Below, one piece after another: positions 7,290 to 14,560 of a stretch of 14,702 nt of DNA. Position 1 is the first letter of the stretch; each line of letters starts with the position of its first letter. Where the stretch lies: NCBI GenBank assembly GCA_002506595.1, contig DAXV01000059.1:1-14702 (forward strand). The letters are read 5' to 3'. A model generated the notes under the pieces. That model saw only the letters and a list, made by a program, of their open reading frames with translations, made no database searches and had not been told where the DNA came from. This stretch comes from Acidilobaceae archaeon UBA158. GTDB lineage: Archaea; Thermoproteota; Thermoprotei_A; Sulfolobales; Acidilobaceae. Position numbers and translations under genes: made by a program.

Positions 7290-8312
7290 ATGAGGGCAGT
7301 ATATTTCAATTCCCATGGAGATCTAGAAGTTTTAAAAGTCGGAGAATTTGAAGATCCTAAAATAAATAGAGGAGAAGCGTTAATTAAAGTAGAATATTCG
7401 TCAATAAACAGAATAGATACATTAATAAGAAGAGGTTATCCTGGCATAAACATTTCATTACCCCACATACCTGGAGTTGATTTATACGGGAAGGTTATAG
7501 ATATAGATGATAGTTCAGACATAAATCCTGGAGATTTTGTTATAGCCAATACAGTATATGGATGCGGTCATTGCAATTTCTGCTTAGAAGGAAAAGAACA
7601 TATGTGTGAGCAATGGAAAATGATCGGGTTTCATATAAATGGATCTCATGCAGAATTGATTAAAGTTCCTTCAAAAACCTTAATTAAGGTTAAAGGTGAT
7701 GGAGAAAAATTAGGTGTATCACCTTTGTCTTTGTCAATTTCATGGAATTCATTGGTAACGATAGGAAATATCAGAAAAGACGACTTTGTACTAATTCATG
7801 GAGCTTCTGGAGGAGTTGGTACGTTCTCCATTAAAATAGCAAAATTATTTGGTGCAAAAACCATAGCTACTACAAGAAGTAATGAGAAGGCTAAAATATT
7901 AAAATCGATTGGCACAGACTATGTTATTGTAAGTACTGAAGAAGATGTAAAAGATAGAGTTTTAGAGATAACTGACAAAAATGGAGTTGATGTTATAATT
8001 GATTACGTTATCAATCCAACACTACCCATCTCATTAGATGTAGCAAAAACTAATGGCAAAATTGTGATTTTTGGATTTCTTGGAGGTAATACCTTTGCTA
8101 TAAATTGGCAAAAGTTTTATCTAAAACATTTGAGGATTTATGGAATCCATAACTCATCAAAGCTAGAACTTAAAGATGCAATAAAATATGTAGAAAATGG
8201 AGAAATAGAACCTTATATATCAAAAAGAATCAATTTAGAAGAAGTAAAAGAAGGACATAAAATTATAGAAAACAATGATATTATAGGTAAAATATCAGTT
8301 AAAGTTAAATAA
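7290..8312 (+). CDS. Medium-chain dehydrogenase/reductase (ADH/quinone reductase type)
   Basis: Encodes 340 residues: a GroES-like N-terminal domain, then a Rossmann domain with the dinucleotide loop HGASGGVG (170-177). A structural-zinc lobe is intact, with Cys92, Cys95, Cys98 and Cys106 in the order CX2CX2CX7C. The usual catalytic-zinc ligands are not where expected. The region that normally carries the first Cys reads SSINRIDTLI (37-46), and the usual GHE motif reads PGVDLYG (61-67). The protein therefore looks like a reductase of the quinone reductase or enoyl reductase kind that kept a structural zinc. NADP preference is plausible because TTRSNEK (194-200) follows strand beta-2 with Arg and Ser and no acidic residue, but this is inference. 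It is probably co-transcribed with the metallophosphoesterase gene upstream. It faces a convergent membrane-protein gene 28 bases away. Substrate unknown. Confidence 0.88.
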   Translation: MRAVYFNSHGDLEVLKVGEFEDPKINRGEALIKVEYSSINRIDTLIRRGYPGINISLPHIPGVDLYGKVIDIDDSSDINPGDFVIANTVYGCGHCNFCLEGKEHMCEQWKMIGFHINGSHAELIKVPSKTLIKVKGDGEKLGVSPLSLSISWNSLVTIGNIRKDDFVLIHGASGGVGTFSIKIAKLFGAKTIATTRSNEKAKILKSIGTDYVIVSTEEDVKDRVLEITDKNGVDVIIDYVINPTLPISLDVAKTNGKIVIFGFLGGNTFAINWQKFYLKHLRIYGIHNSSKLELKDAIKYVENGEIEPYISKRINLEEVKEGHKIIENNDIIGKISVKVK

Positions 8313-8340
8313 GATATAGATTATTAATTAATCAATAAAA

Positions 8341-9195
8341 TTATTCATTAATTTTTTCACGTAAATAATCTGATAGAGATTTATTATTAATTTTAGGATT
8401 GTATGGTATATATATTTCCTTTTTTTCTAGGATAGGATTGCTTAAATACATTAAAAATCCTTTTTTATAATTCTTTATCTCCTTTATATCTGAATAATAT
8501 ATTATTAATTTTTTATAAGAAAAATTATTATAAATTTCTAGATAATCATTATAAAAATTAATAAAATTATTAGCAGATAAGATTCTTGCTAATAAAGGCA
8601 CCATTACCAAAAACAATGCTAAAATATAAGCTAGAATAACAGATAGATATGACGTAAAAATTATTATTATAAATAGAACAACAAATATTAATAAAGATAA
8701 TTTCATATAAGATTTGTTTGCTCTTATAGATACTATTGGTTTTTCAAGATTCTTCTTTTCTTTTGACATCATATTAATTGTGTTTTTCATAACACCAAAT
8801 AAATATGCAAGATATATTATACCAAAGGCTAAATAATAAGAATTAAAATTTGCTATTAGATTTCCATCATTAAACTTTATAGTACCAACATAAGAATTAT
8901 ATTTATTTAAAATAGTAATTTCATTACCATACATTAAATCTAAAGCTAATAATTCTGATTTTTTAATAGGCTTAAGAGTTTCGTAGTTATATGTAAGTAT
9001 CAATCCTTTACCTTTACCAACTAATATATTATCTTGATATACCTTATATCCTCTAAATCCTAACTTTATAAGAAATCTATATTCTGGTTTACCATAAACA
9101 TTAATTTCTTTATCATTTAAAGTAATTTCGCAACACTCCCTTCCATCAATAAATATCTTTGAATCTTTTAACTCAATATTCAAATTTTTTCCCAT
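8341..9195 (-). CDS. Hypothetical membrane protein with possible PH-like C-terminal domain
   Basis: Encodes 284 residues; I do not recognise a named family. Residues 1-115 are soluble and look beta-rich, with short alternating strands such as FRGYKVYQDN and ITILNKYNSYVG. A hydrophobic helix follows at about 119-136. A basic loop (about 143-165) is followed by two adjacent helices at about 166-206. The C-terminal part (208-284), with NDYLEIYNNF, a strand pair ending SDIKEIKNY and YIPYNPK, resembles bacterial PH-like domains of the YdbT/bPH2 type by pattern only. CC at 21-22 is the only cysteine pair. A TATA-like block lies about 25-35 bases before the ATG, so the message is probably leaderless. 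The gene is divergent from galT-galK across 58 bases, which could imply shared regulation, but nothing in the protein indicates a role in sugar metabolism. Confidence 0.75.
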   Translation of the reverse strand: MGKNLNIELKDSKIFIDGRECCEITLNDKEINVYGKPEYRFLIKLGFRGYKVYQDNILVGKGKGLILTYNYETLKPIKKSELLALDLMYGNEITILNKYNSYVGTIKFNDGNLIANFNSYYLAFGIIYLAYLFGVMKNTINMMSKEKKNLEKPIVSIRANKSYMKLSLLIFVVLFIIIIFTSYLSVILAYILALFLVMVPLLARILSANNFINFYNDYLEIYNNFSYKKLIIYYSDIKEIKNYKKGFLMYLSNPILEKKEIYIPYNPKINNKSLSDYLREKINE

Positions 9196-9217
9196 ATATT
9201 AAATCAACTTCAAAATT

Positions 9218-9230
9218 AATATATACTTAA
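9218..9230. promoter_or_regulatory. Shared, nearly symmetrical TATA block between divergent genes
   Basis: TAATATATACTTA lies in the 58-base gap between the minus-strand membrane protein (start 9195) and galT (start 9254). It is about 23-35 bases from each start and is the only good box A candidate for either direction. Read on the minus strand it gives AAGTATATATTA, about 27 bases before the ATG, the classic leaderless geometry. Read on the plus strand, transcription would start near 9249-9254. Promoter function is inferred from spacing. Confidence 0.55.
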
Positions 9231-9253
9231 TTAATTACAAATAATCTAAGGGA

Positions 9254-10243
9254 TTGGCTTTGAGAGAGCTTAGATATAACCCATTAACTGGACAATGGAT
9301 AATGGTTTCTTCTATTAGAAAAGAAAGAAGGTGGAGACCTCAAAATTATTGTCCATTCTGTCCTGGGGCTGAAGAAACAGGATATGGATGGGATACGCTA
9401 GTATTACTAAACAAATTTGCCGTATTAAGCTTTGATGCAGAAGACGTTAAAAATGAAGGTTTTTATAGAAAAGCCAAGTCGATTGGAGAATGTGGAGTTA
9501 TTATAGAAACTCCAGAGCATAATGTTAAAGATTTAGATGAATTGTCTATAGATCAACTGGTTAAGGTAATTAATCAATACATTAACATAACTAAAAAATT
9601 TCTTAATGATAGAAGGGTTCAATATTTGATGATATTTAGAAATAAAGGAGAAGAAATAGGTGTTAGTTTAACTCACCCACATGGCCAATATTATGCAATG
9701 CCATTTATTCCTTTAAAAATTAGAAATATGATACAAAATGCAAGAAACCATTATAAGAGATATAATGAATGTTTATTTTGCAGAATATTAAAAGAAGAGA
9801 CAAAAACTAACGAAAGAACTATATATGAAAATAATAATTTTATTTCTTTCTTACCATTTTATTCAAATTGGCCTTTTGAAATTCATATTTATCCAAAAAT
9901 GCATTTACAATATATTACTCAATTTAATGAAGAACAAATAGTTGACTTTGCAGATGTTTTAAAGGTTAGTCTAAATATATTAAACAAGCTATTTAATAGA
10001 GAAATGCCTTATTCTTTTGCTTTAATCCAAGCACCTTTAAAAGGAAACTTCTCGAATATATTCCATATGCACTTAGAAATATATCCAATTTTAAGAGATT
10101 TCGATAAAATAAAATATGCAGCAGGAATTGAAATGAGTACATGGGATTTTACTTACGATGGTGTTCCAGAGGAAAATGCAAGAAAATTAAAGGATATTTG
10201 TAAGAAAATTAATATAATATATAGGGGAAGATGCATTGAATGA
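9254..10243 (+). CDS. galT: Galactose-1-phosphate uridylyltransferase
   Basis: Encodes 329 residues of the HIT-superfamily GalT. It exchanges UMP between UDP-glucose and galactose-1-phosphate to give UDP-galactose and glucose-1-phosphate in the Leloir pathway. The N-terminal signature RYNPLTGQWIMVS (7-19) is present. CPFCPG (33-38) has two cysteines that are likely metal ligands. The active-site THPHGQ (140-145, nucleophile His143) is intact, and a second HxH (FHMHLEIYP, 270-278) marks the repeated half. A further CLFC (173-176) may bind a second metal. Length is normal. The start is TTG 9254, or TTG 9260 two codons later; the TATA block 25-35 bases upstream suggests a leaderless or near-leaderless message. 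The stop TGA overlaps the ribosome binding site of galK, so the two are co-transcribed and probably coupled. Assignment is firm; only the exact start is uncertain. Confidence 0.95.
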   Translation: MALRELRYNPLTGQWIMVSSIRKERRWRPQNYCPFCPGAEETGYGWDTLVLLNKFAVLSFDAEDVKNEGFYRKAKSIGECGVIIETPEHNVKDLDELSIDQLVKVINQYINITKKFLNDRRVQYLMIFRNKGEEIGVSLTHPHGQYYAMPFIPLKIRNMIQNARNHYKRYNECLFCRILKEETKTNERTIYENNNFISFLPFYSNWPFEIHIYPKMHLQYITQFNEEQIVDFADVLKVSLNILNKLFNREMPYSFALIQAPLKGNFSNIFHMHLEIYPILRDFDKIKYAAGIEMSTWDFTYDGVPEENARKLKDICKKINIIYRGRCIE

Positions 10244-10246
10244 GGT
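10242..10246 (+). promoter_or_regulatory. Ribosome binding site of galK
   Basis: GAGGT overlaps the galT stop codon (TGA at 10241-10243) and lies eight bases before ATG 10255. This places galK translation directly behind galT termination. Confidence 0.75.
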
Positions 10247-10254
10247 AATAAACT

Positions 10255-11316
10255 ATGACTAAAGTCTTTTCACCAGGAAGAGTAAACATAATAGGCGAAC
10301 ACACAGATTATTCTTACGGTTATGTAATGCCTATGGCAATAAATATTGGAAATTATTTAGATTATAAATCTTCAGATATAATAAAGATACGCTCTGAAGC
10401 TTTTAATGAAGAAATAGAGATTAACTTAAAAGATATTAGAAAACAAAACAAATGGATTGATTATATTTTAGGTGTTTACTATGTGTTATATCAGTCAAAT
10501 CTAAGACCAAAAGGTATTGAAGGTAGAATATATGGTAACTTACCGATAAGTTCAGGGTTAAGCTCAAGTGCAAGCATTGAACTAGCTGTATTGACCGCAT
10601 TAAATTATACCTATAAGTTAAACTTAGACAAGCTCCAACTAGCATTATTGGGCAAAAAAGCTGAAAATGAATTTGTAGGAGTTCCTTCTGGTATATTGGA
10701 CCAGTTCGCCGTCGCTTTCGGTAAAGAAGGTTATGTTATATTTCTTGATACTGAAACCCTATCTTATGAGTATTTGCCATTTCCTAAAGATGTTTCCATC
10801 ATAGTATATAATACAGGCGTTAAAAGAGAATTAGCAAAAACAGGCTATGCAGAGAGAAAGAGAATTGTAGAAGAAAGTCTGGCAATTTTAAATAAAACAT
10901 CATCTAAATATATTAACGAAGAAGATCTAAAAAGGCTCAATTCTGTTTATAGAAAAAGGATGGGATATATAATAAGGGAAAATTCTAGAGTATTGAAGGC
11001 TAAAGACGCATTAAAAGACAATAACATGGAGCTATTGGGTAAGTTACTAGTTGAGTCTCATAAAGATATTGCAGAAAACTATGAAGTTAGCAGTCGTGAA
11101 TTAGATTTTATAGTTAATGAGGCAATGAAAAACAAAGCTATTGGAGCAAGATTAACTGGTGCAGGCTTCGGAGGGTCAGCAATAATCTTGGCATACAGCG
11201 ATAGAGCGGAAGATATTGCAAAAAGTATACATAAAGAATATACTAGAGAATTTAATTATAAATCATTTTATAATATAGTAGAAAGCTATAATGGTGCAAA
11301 TATTATTGAATATTAA
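10255..11316 (+). CDS. galK: Galactokinase (GHMP kinase family)
   Basis: Encodes 353 residues that phosphorylate galactose at C1 with ATP, the first step of the Leloir pathway. All three GHMP motifs are present. GRVNIIGEHTDYSYGYVMP (8-26) is the galactokinase signature with Arg9, Glu15, His16 and Asp18 for sugar binding. PISSGLSSSASIELA (97-111) is the ATP loop. IGARLTGAGFGGSAIIL (296-312) is motif 3. The catalytic base is Asp149 in PSGILDQFA. Length matches archaeal GalK such as the Pyrococcus enzyme. Paired with galT directly upstream, it turns galactose into UDP-galactose, provided an epimerase or UDP-glucose supply exists elsewhere. Those UDP-sugars also connect to the UDP-glucose used by the sulfoquinovose synthase gene in this window. 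The 3' end runs into an AT-rich repeated region before the ABC ATPase gene; co-transcription with that gene is possible but not shown. Confidence 0.96.
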   Translation: MTKVFSPGRVNIIGEHTDYSYGYVMPMAINIGNYLDYKSSDIIKIRSEAFNEEIEINLKDIRKQNKWIDYILGVYYVLYQSNLRPKGIEGRIYGNLPISSGLSSSASIELAVLTALNYTYKLNLDKLQLALLGKKAENEFVGVPSGILDQFAVAFGKEGYVIFLDTETLSYEYLPFPKDVSIIVYNTGVKRELAKTGYAERKRIVEESLAILNKTSSKYINEEDLKRLNSVYRKRMGYIIRENSRVLKAKDALKDNNMELLGKLLVESHKDIAENYEVSSRELDFIVNEAMKNKAIGARLTGAGFGGSAIILAYSDRAEDIAKSIHKEYTREFNYKSFYNIVESYNGANIIEY

Positions 11317-11405
11317 AATTTTTAATAAATAATAGAAAATATATATAAAATCATATTAAAATTTTTAATATTTATTAAATAATTTGTAAATTTATTAAAT
11401 AATTT
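11311..11405. repeat. AT-rich operator-like repeats between galK and glcV
   Basis: Two exact copies of the palindrome TATTAAAATTTTTAATA (arms of 8, one central T) lie at 11311-11327, overlapping the galK stop, and at 11354-11370. Directly after the second copy, TTTATTAAATAATTT occurs twice (11371-11385 and 11391-11405) with a 20-bp period, about two helical turns. The region precedes the candidate TATA box of the ABC ATPase gene. The arrangement fits an operator array. Because every unit is pure A/T, some of the repetition could be composition alone. Confidence 0.6.
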
Positions 11406-11415
11406 TTTATTAAAG

Positions 11416-11425
11416 TCTTTAAACC
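11416..11425 (+). promoter_or_regulatory. Candidate TATA box of glcV-like gene
   Basis: TCTTTAAACC lies about 41-50 bases before ATG 11466. Transcription would start near 11446, leaving a leader of about 20 bases with the G-rich run at 11453-11457 as the ribosome binding region. Confidence is limited by many alternative AT-rich matches nearby. Confidence 0.35.
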
Positions 11426-11465
11426 TCTCTTGATAATAAAAATCGTGATTAAGGGGGACAATTTA

Positions 11466-12554
11466 ATGGCAAAAGTAATAATAAAAGAACTAACCAAAGT
11501 TTTCAAAAAAGGCAAAAATCTAATATATGCTTCTAACAAAATTTCTTTAGAAGTAAGCGATGGTAAATCTTTTGGAATTGTAGGGCCTAGTGGTGGAGGA
11601 AAGACAACACTTTTGAGATTAATAGCTGGTTTAGAGGTTCCAACAGATGGATACATATATTTTGATGATAAGCTTGTATCTGCTCCAAATAAAATAATAG
11701 TTGACCCAGCAGATAGAGGTATTGCAATGGTATTTCAAAATTGGGCTCTTTATCCAAATATGACAATTTACGATAATATTGCATTTCCTTTAAGAAATAT
11801 GAAGATTTCAAAGGAAGAAATAGATAAAAAAGTAATGGAAGTATCTGAGATACTTAATATTAAACATATTCTAGACCATTATCCAAGAGAAGTATCAGGA
11901 GGCCAAATGCAAAGAGCAGCATTAGCTAGGGCTTTAGTTAAAAATCCTAAACTATTATTATTAGATGAACCTTTTAGCAATTTGGACGCTCAGATTAGAG
12001 ATAGTGCAAGGGCTTTAGTTAGAAAAATACAAAAAGATTTAAAATTGACAACAATTATAGTTTCTCATGATCCAGCTGATATATTTTCCATTGCAGAAGA
12101 AGCCGGTGTTATAGTGAATGGTACATTGGTTCAAAAAGGGGAAGCTTCAGAAATATATGATAATCCTGTAAATATAACAGTTTCAAGATTATTAGGCGAT
12201 ATAAATATAATCAAAGCTATTATAAAAAATAATATTATAACTTTTGGTAATATTTCAATTCCATTAATTAACAAAAAATTAGAAGATAGAGAAGTTGATA
12301 TAGGAATAAGACCAGAAGATATTAAGATATCAGATCAAAACGAAGTACCTGGATTTATTAATGCAGGTAAAGTTAAGATTAAAGTCTCAAGTTATGTTGC
12401 AGGAACCTTTAAAGTTGTAGTTAGCCCTATTAGCGATGAATCAATAGAACTTGATATAAATACAGAAAGGCCAGCTTCACCTGGAACAGAAACAAACTTA
12501 TTCATAAGGCCTGAAAAAATAAAGATATTCGATGAAAAAGGGAACAAACTTTAA
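11466..12554 (+). CDS. glcV: Sugar ABC transporter ATP-binding protein (GlcV/MalK type)
   Basis: Encodes 362 residues of the cytosolic ATPase of a carbohydrate-uptake (CUT1) ABC importer. The nucleotide-binding domain (1-235) has Walker A GPSGGGKTT (40-48, Lys46), Q-loop Gln91 in MVFQNWALYPNMT, and signature VSGGQMQRAALA (143-154). Walker B LLLLDE (163-168, catalytic Glu168), D-loop SNLD (171-174) and switch His201 in VSHDP complete the set. The C-terminal part (about 240-362) is the MalK-type regulatory OB domain, with IGIRPEDIKIS and a final FIRPEKIKIF. Residue pattern and length closely follow GlcV of Saccharolobus solfataricus, which energises glucose uptake. I chose ATG 11466 because the domain begins there and AAGGGGGA precedes it. 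No permease or solute-binding genes are in the window, so the partner proteins must be encoded elsewhere. Position after galT-galK suggests galactose or a related sugar, but glucose is equally possible. Confidence 0.92.
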   Translation: MAKVIIKELTKVFKKGKNLIYASNKISLEVSDGKSFGIVGPSGGGKTTLLRLIAGLEVPTDGYIYFDDKLVSAPNKIIVDPADRGIAMVFQNWALYPNMTIYDNIAFPLRNMKISKEEIDKKVMEVSEILNIKHILDHYPREVSGGQMQRAALARALVKNPKLLLLDEPFSNLDAQIRDSARALVRKIQKDLKLTTIIVSHDPADIFSIAEEAGVIVNGTLVQKGEASEIYDNPVNITVSRLLGDINIIKAIIKNNIITFGNISIPLINKKLEDREVDIGIRPEDIKISDQNEVPGFINAGKVKIKVSSYVAGTFKVVVSPISDESIELDINTERPASPGTETNLFIRPEKIKIFDEKGNKL

Positions 12555-13861
12555 ATTTTGAATAATTTTTCTTTTCCTTCTTTCATTCTTATAATATAGC
12601 TCATTGGTATTAAATGATATCCAGTTTTTACAATCATTTCATAAATAATTTCATATGATGCTCTTTCCAATAACCAAAAAGGTAACGATATCTCCATTTG
12701 AGTAAAGTTTTCCTTTATCTGGTCAGATATATTATTTAGGTAATGAGATAAGATTTCTTTATACGAATTGTACTCCCAATTTAAAATATCATTATTAATT
12801 AATCCTATAGATTCCTTTATGCTATTTCCATATAATAGCTGTAATGCCATTACTGCAGTATAATCTATGCTTCTAAATAAAGCTGCTAAATCTCTTTCTG
12901 GCATTTCTTTTTCAAGTTTATTACCTGGATATTTATATGGTTCCCCTTCAAAATCTGTAAAATAAATTTTATTATTAGATACTATTATTTGATATAAATG
13001 TAAATCGCCATGAATTCTCATTAATTGTTTACCAACTAGGGCCTTTAAATCAGGTTTTAGTAAAGCAAGAATATCTTCCATAGAATCTAATGCCTCTACA
13101 GCCAAGCTTTTTTCATCCTGATATTGTAAAATATCAAGATTATCTCTAATCCACTTCATTCTCCACTCTATTCTATTAATCCATTTTTCTATTGTTTTTT
13201 CATTTGCAACTTCACTTTTGCAAGAATCATTTTTACATTCCTTAAGATAGTTATGCAAATCAGCTAAACTTTTAGCTATATTATAACCTATAACTTCAGA
13301 AGAACTTCTAATTTTTTTAATATATCTAATAGCAGAATTAACATAATAAGTTGCAGCAGGTTCTCCTTCGATAAATTCTGTAATTAATCCATAATAGTAG
13401 TTATTATGCTTTATTGAACAATAGTATTTTGGAATATTATTATATCCAACATCTGTCAAATACTTAATTATTATATCTTCTATATTATCATCTTCTAATC
13501 TCTTATTTATCTTCAGCATAAATCTATCATTATATTCATTAAATATTTCATAAATAACAGATCTGTTTCCATAGGTTATTGGCTTTATATTTATAATTCT
13601 ACCAATATTATTTTTGCATGAAAAATCAAATGAATTTATTTTATTATCTAATAAATTATTTAAAAATTCCATATTTTCTTCAGCTAAGATAATATTATTA
13701 GGAGATCTATTCAATAAGACTGAAAATAATATTTCACCGCACCCTTTTTCATTAACAAAAACAATTCCATTATTATCAAGACACTCACTATCAACATATT
13801 CGCAATTAAGTCTCCATTGTTGGTTATTTATATATTTTAATATTTCTGATGTACATTTCAC
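12551..13861 (-). CDS. Maltokinase/glucosamine kinase-like sugar kinase
   Basis: Encodes 436 residues of the aminoglycoside-phosphotransferase-like fold. The catalytic loop is MRIHGDLHLYQIIV (281-294, catalytic Asp286, Gln291 in the metal-binding position). The metal loop is FTDFEGEPYK (301-310, Asp303), and PERDLAALFRSIDY (321-334) is the segment that defines the maltokinase (Pep2/Mak) and related glucosamine kinase group. The nucleotide lobe includes FMLKINK (114-120, candidate ATP-binding Lys) and LITEFIEGEPA (159-169, hinge). The first 85 residues are divergent and contain five cysteines (3, 20, 27, 41, 82); two more follow at 209 and 214. The start is GTG at 13859-13861, nine bases after GGTG (13871-13874); TTTTTAAAACC at 13895-13905 could be its TATA box. 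Its stop interlocks with that of the glcV-like gene. It probably phosphorylates a mono- or disaccharide; maltose, glucosamine and galactose are all possible. Confidence 0.82.
   Translation of the reverse strand: MKCTSEILKYINNQQWRLNCEYVDSECLDNNGIVFVNEKGCGEILFSVLLNRSPNNIILAEENMEFLNNLLDNKINSFDFSCKNNIGRIINIKPITYGNRSVIYEIFNEYNDRFMLKINKRLEDDNIEDIIIKYLTDVGYNNIPKYYCSIKHNNYYYGLITEFIEGEPAATYYVNSAIRYIKKIRSSSEVIGYNIAKSLADLHNYLKECKNDSCKSEVANEKTIEKWINRIEWRMKWIRDNLDILQYQDEKSLAVEALDSMEDILALLKPDLKALVGKQLMRIHGDLHLYQIIVSNNKIYFTDFEGEPYKYPGNKLEKEMPERDLAALFRSIDYTAVMALQLLYGNSIKESIGLINNDILNWEYNSYKEILSHYLNNISDQIKENFTQMEISLPFWLLERASYEIIYEMIVKTGYHLIPMSYIIRMKEGKEKLFKI
12566..12583 (+). terminator. Pyrimidine-rich terminator candidate after glcV
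   Basis: TTTTTCTTTTCCTTCTTT begins 12 bases after the glcV-like stop. Archaeal transcription ends at T-rich tracts without needing a hairpin. The tract also encodes the lysine-rich C-terminus of the convergent kinase, so its composition may reflect coding as well as termination. Confidence 0.35.
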
Positions 13862-13905
13862 TTATAATTACACCATTAATTATTATTATCATTAGGTTTT
13901 AAAAA

Positions 13906-14526
13906 TTATTTTAAGGTTTTTATTGTTTCATTCAAAAGAGTAAGCATGTTATTCCCATAATTATTATTTGAACCTAACAATATTAGATAATTTTTATAAA
14001 TTGCCATAATCGAATTACCTACTTTAACATAACTAATGTTACCTGTCTTGCTAGTCAAATTATTAGAATATAATGATGCAACAGTTTGAAGATCTTGCTC
14101 CAGATAAGGAATTCCATTATTATTTGCCTCAAGAACTTGAATTGCTATTATATTGCTAGAATTGCTTTTTTCATAATATATCGTATATGATTCTAATAGG
14201 GTAAAATTATAAAAGCTATTACTATAAATATTAGGATAATCAGAGGCTGGATTCGTAATATAAGTACCGTTTACATATTTAATGGTAATGGTGTTATTAT
14301 TATGGTTAATAGATAAATAGCCTGATGAATTTCCAACAATATTCCAAGTTCCGCCAAAAATATTGTCTATTTCATTTGGATCAACATAGCCTGGATATAA
14401 AGATGAGATCGATGTTGTTACAGAAGAGATAGCATGCTTACTTGAAATATTATAATAATAGGCCCCTACTGAAATTACTATTGCTACTACAACAATCGCT
14501 ATAATTATCGATAATTTCATTTCCAA
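13906..14526 (-). CDS. Small membrane-anchored or secreted glycoprotein, unknown function
   Basis: Encodes 206 residues; not a family I recognise. One hydrophobic helix at residues 5-23 follows a single lysine (Lys4) and acts as a signal anchor or secretion signal; the remaining ~180 residues are extracytoplasmic. This part is rich in Asn, Ser, Tyr and Ile, has no cysteine, and carries nine N-x-S/T sequons (Asn26, 66, 77, 86, 107, 122, 156, 163, 199). It should be heavily N-glycosylated outside the membrane. The start is TTG at 14524-14526, six bases after GGTGA; ATG 14520 is two codons later and too far from that site. The gene is upstream of the kinase on the same strand with 43 bases between, so read-through is possible. 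The composition resembles many short-lived surface proteins of thermoacidophilic archaea. No catalytic motif is seen. Confidence 0.75.
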   Translation of the reverse strand: MEMKLSIIIAIVVVAIVISVGAYYYNISSKHAISSVTTSISSLYPGYVDPNEIDNIFGGTWNIVGNSSGYLSINHNNNTITIKYVNGTYITNPASDYPNIYSNSFYNFTLLESYTIYYEKSNSSNIIAIQVLEANNNGIPYLEQDLQTVASLYSNNLTSKTGNISYVKVGNSIMAIYKNYLILLGSNNNYGNNMLTLLNETIKTLK

Positions 14527-14532
14527 ACGTTT

Positions 14533-14537
14533 TCACC
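14533..14537 (-). promoter_or_regulatory. Ribosome binding site selecting TTG 14526
   Basis: GGTGA on the minus strand lies six bases before the TTG start and twelve before the first ATG. The spacing favours TTG initiation. Confidence 0.65.
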
Positions 14538-14560
14538 GAAATATTAATGCAAGCAAAAGT

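Noticed and set aside
11375..11656. 93-codon minus-strand open frame across the glcV leader and 5' end
   Set aside because: It is antisense to the conserved Walker A region of the ABC ATPase and shows no protein signature of its own.
13119..13136. Hairpin TGATATT-GTAA-AATATCA
   Set aside because: It sits inside the sugar kinase coding sequence and reflects ordinary codons; no gene boundary or terminator is nearby.
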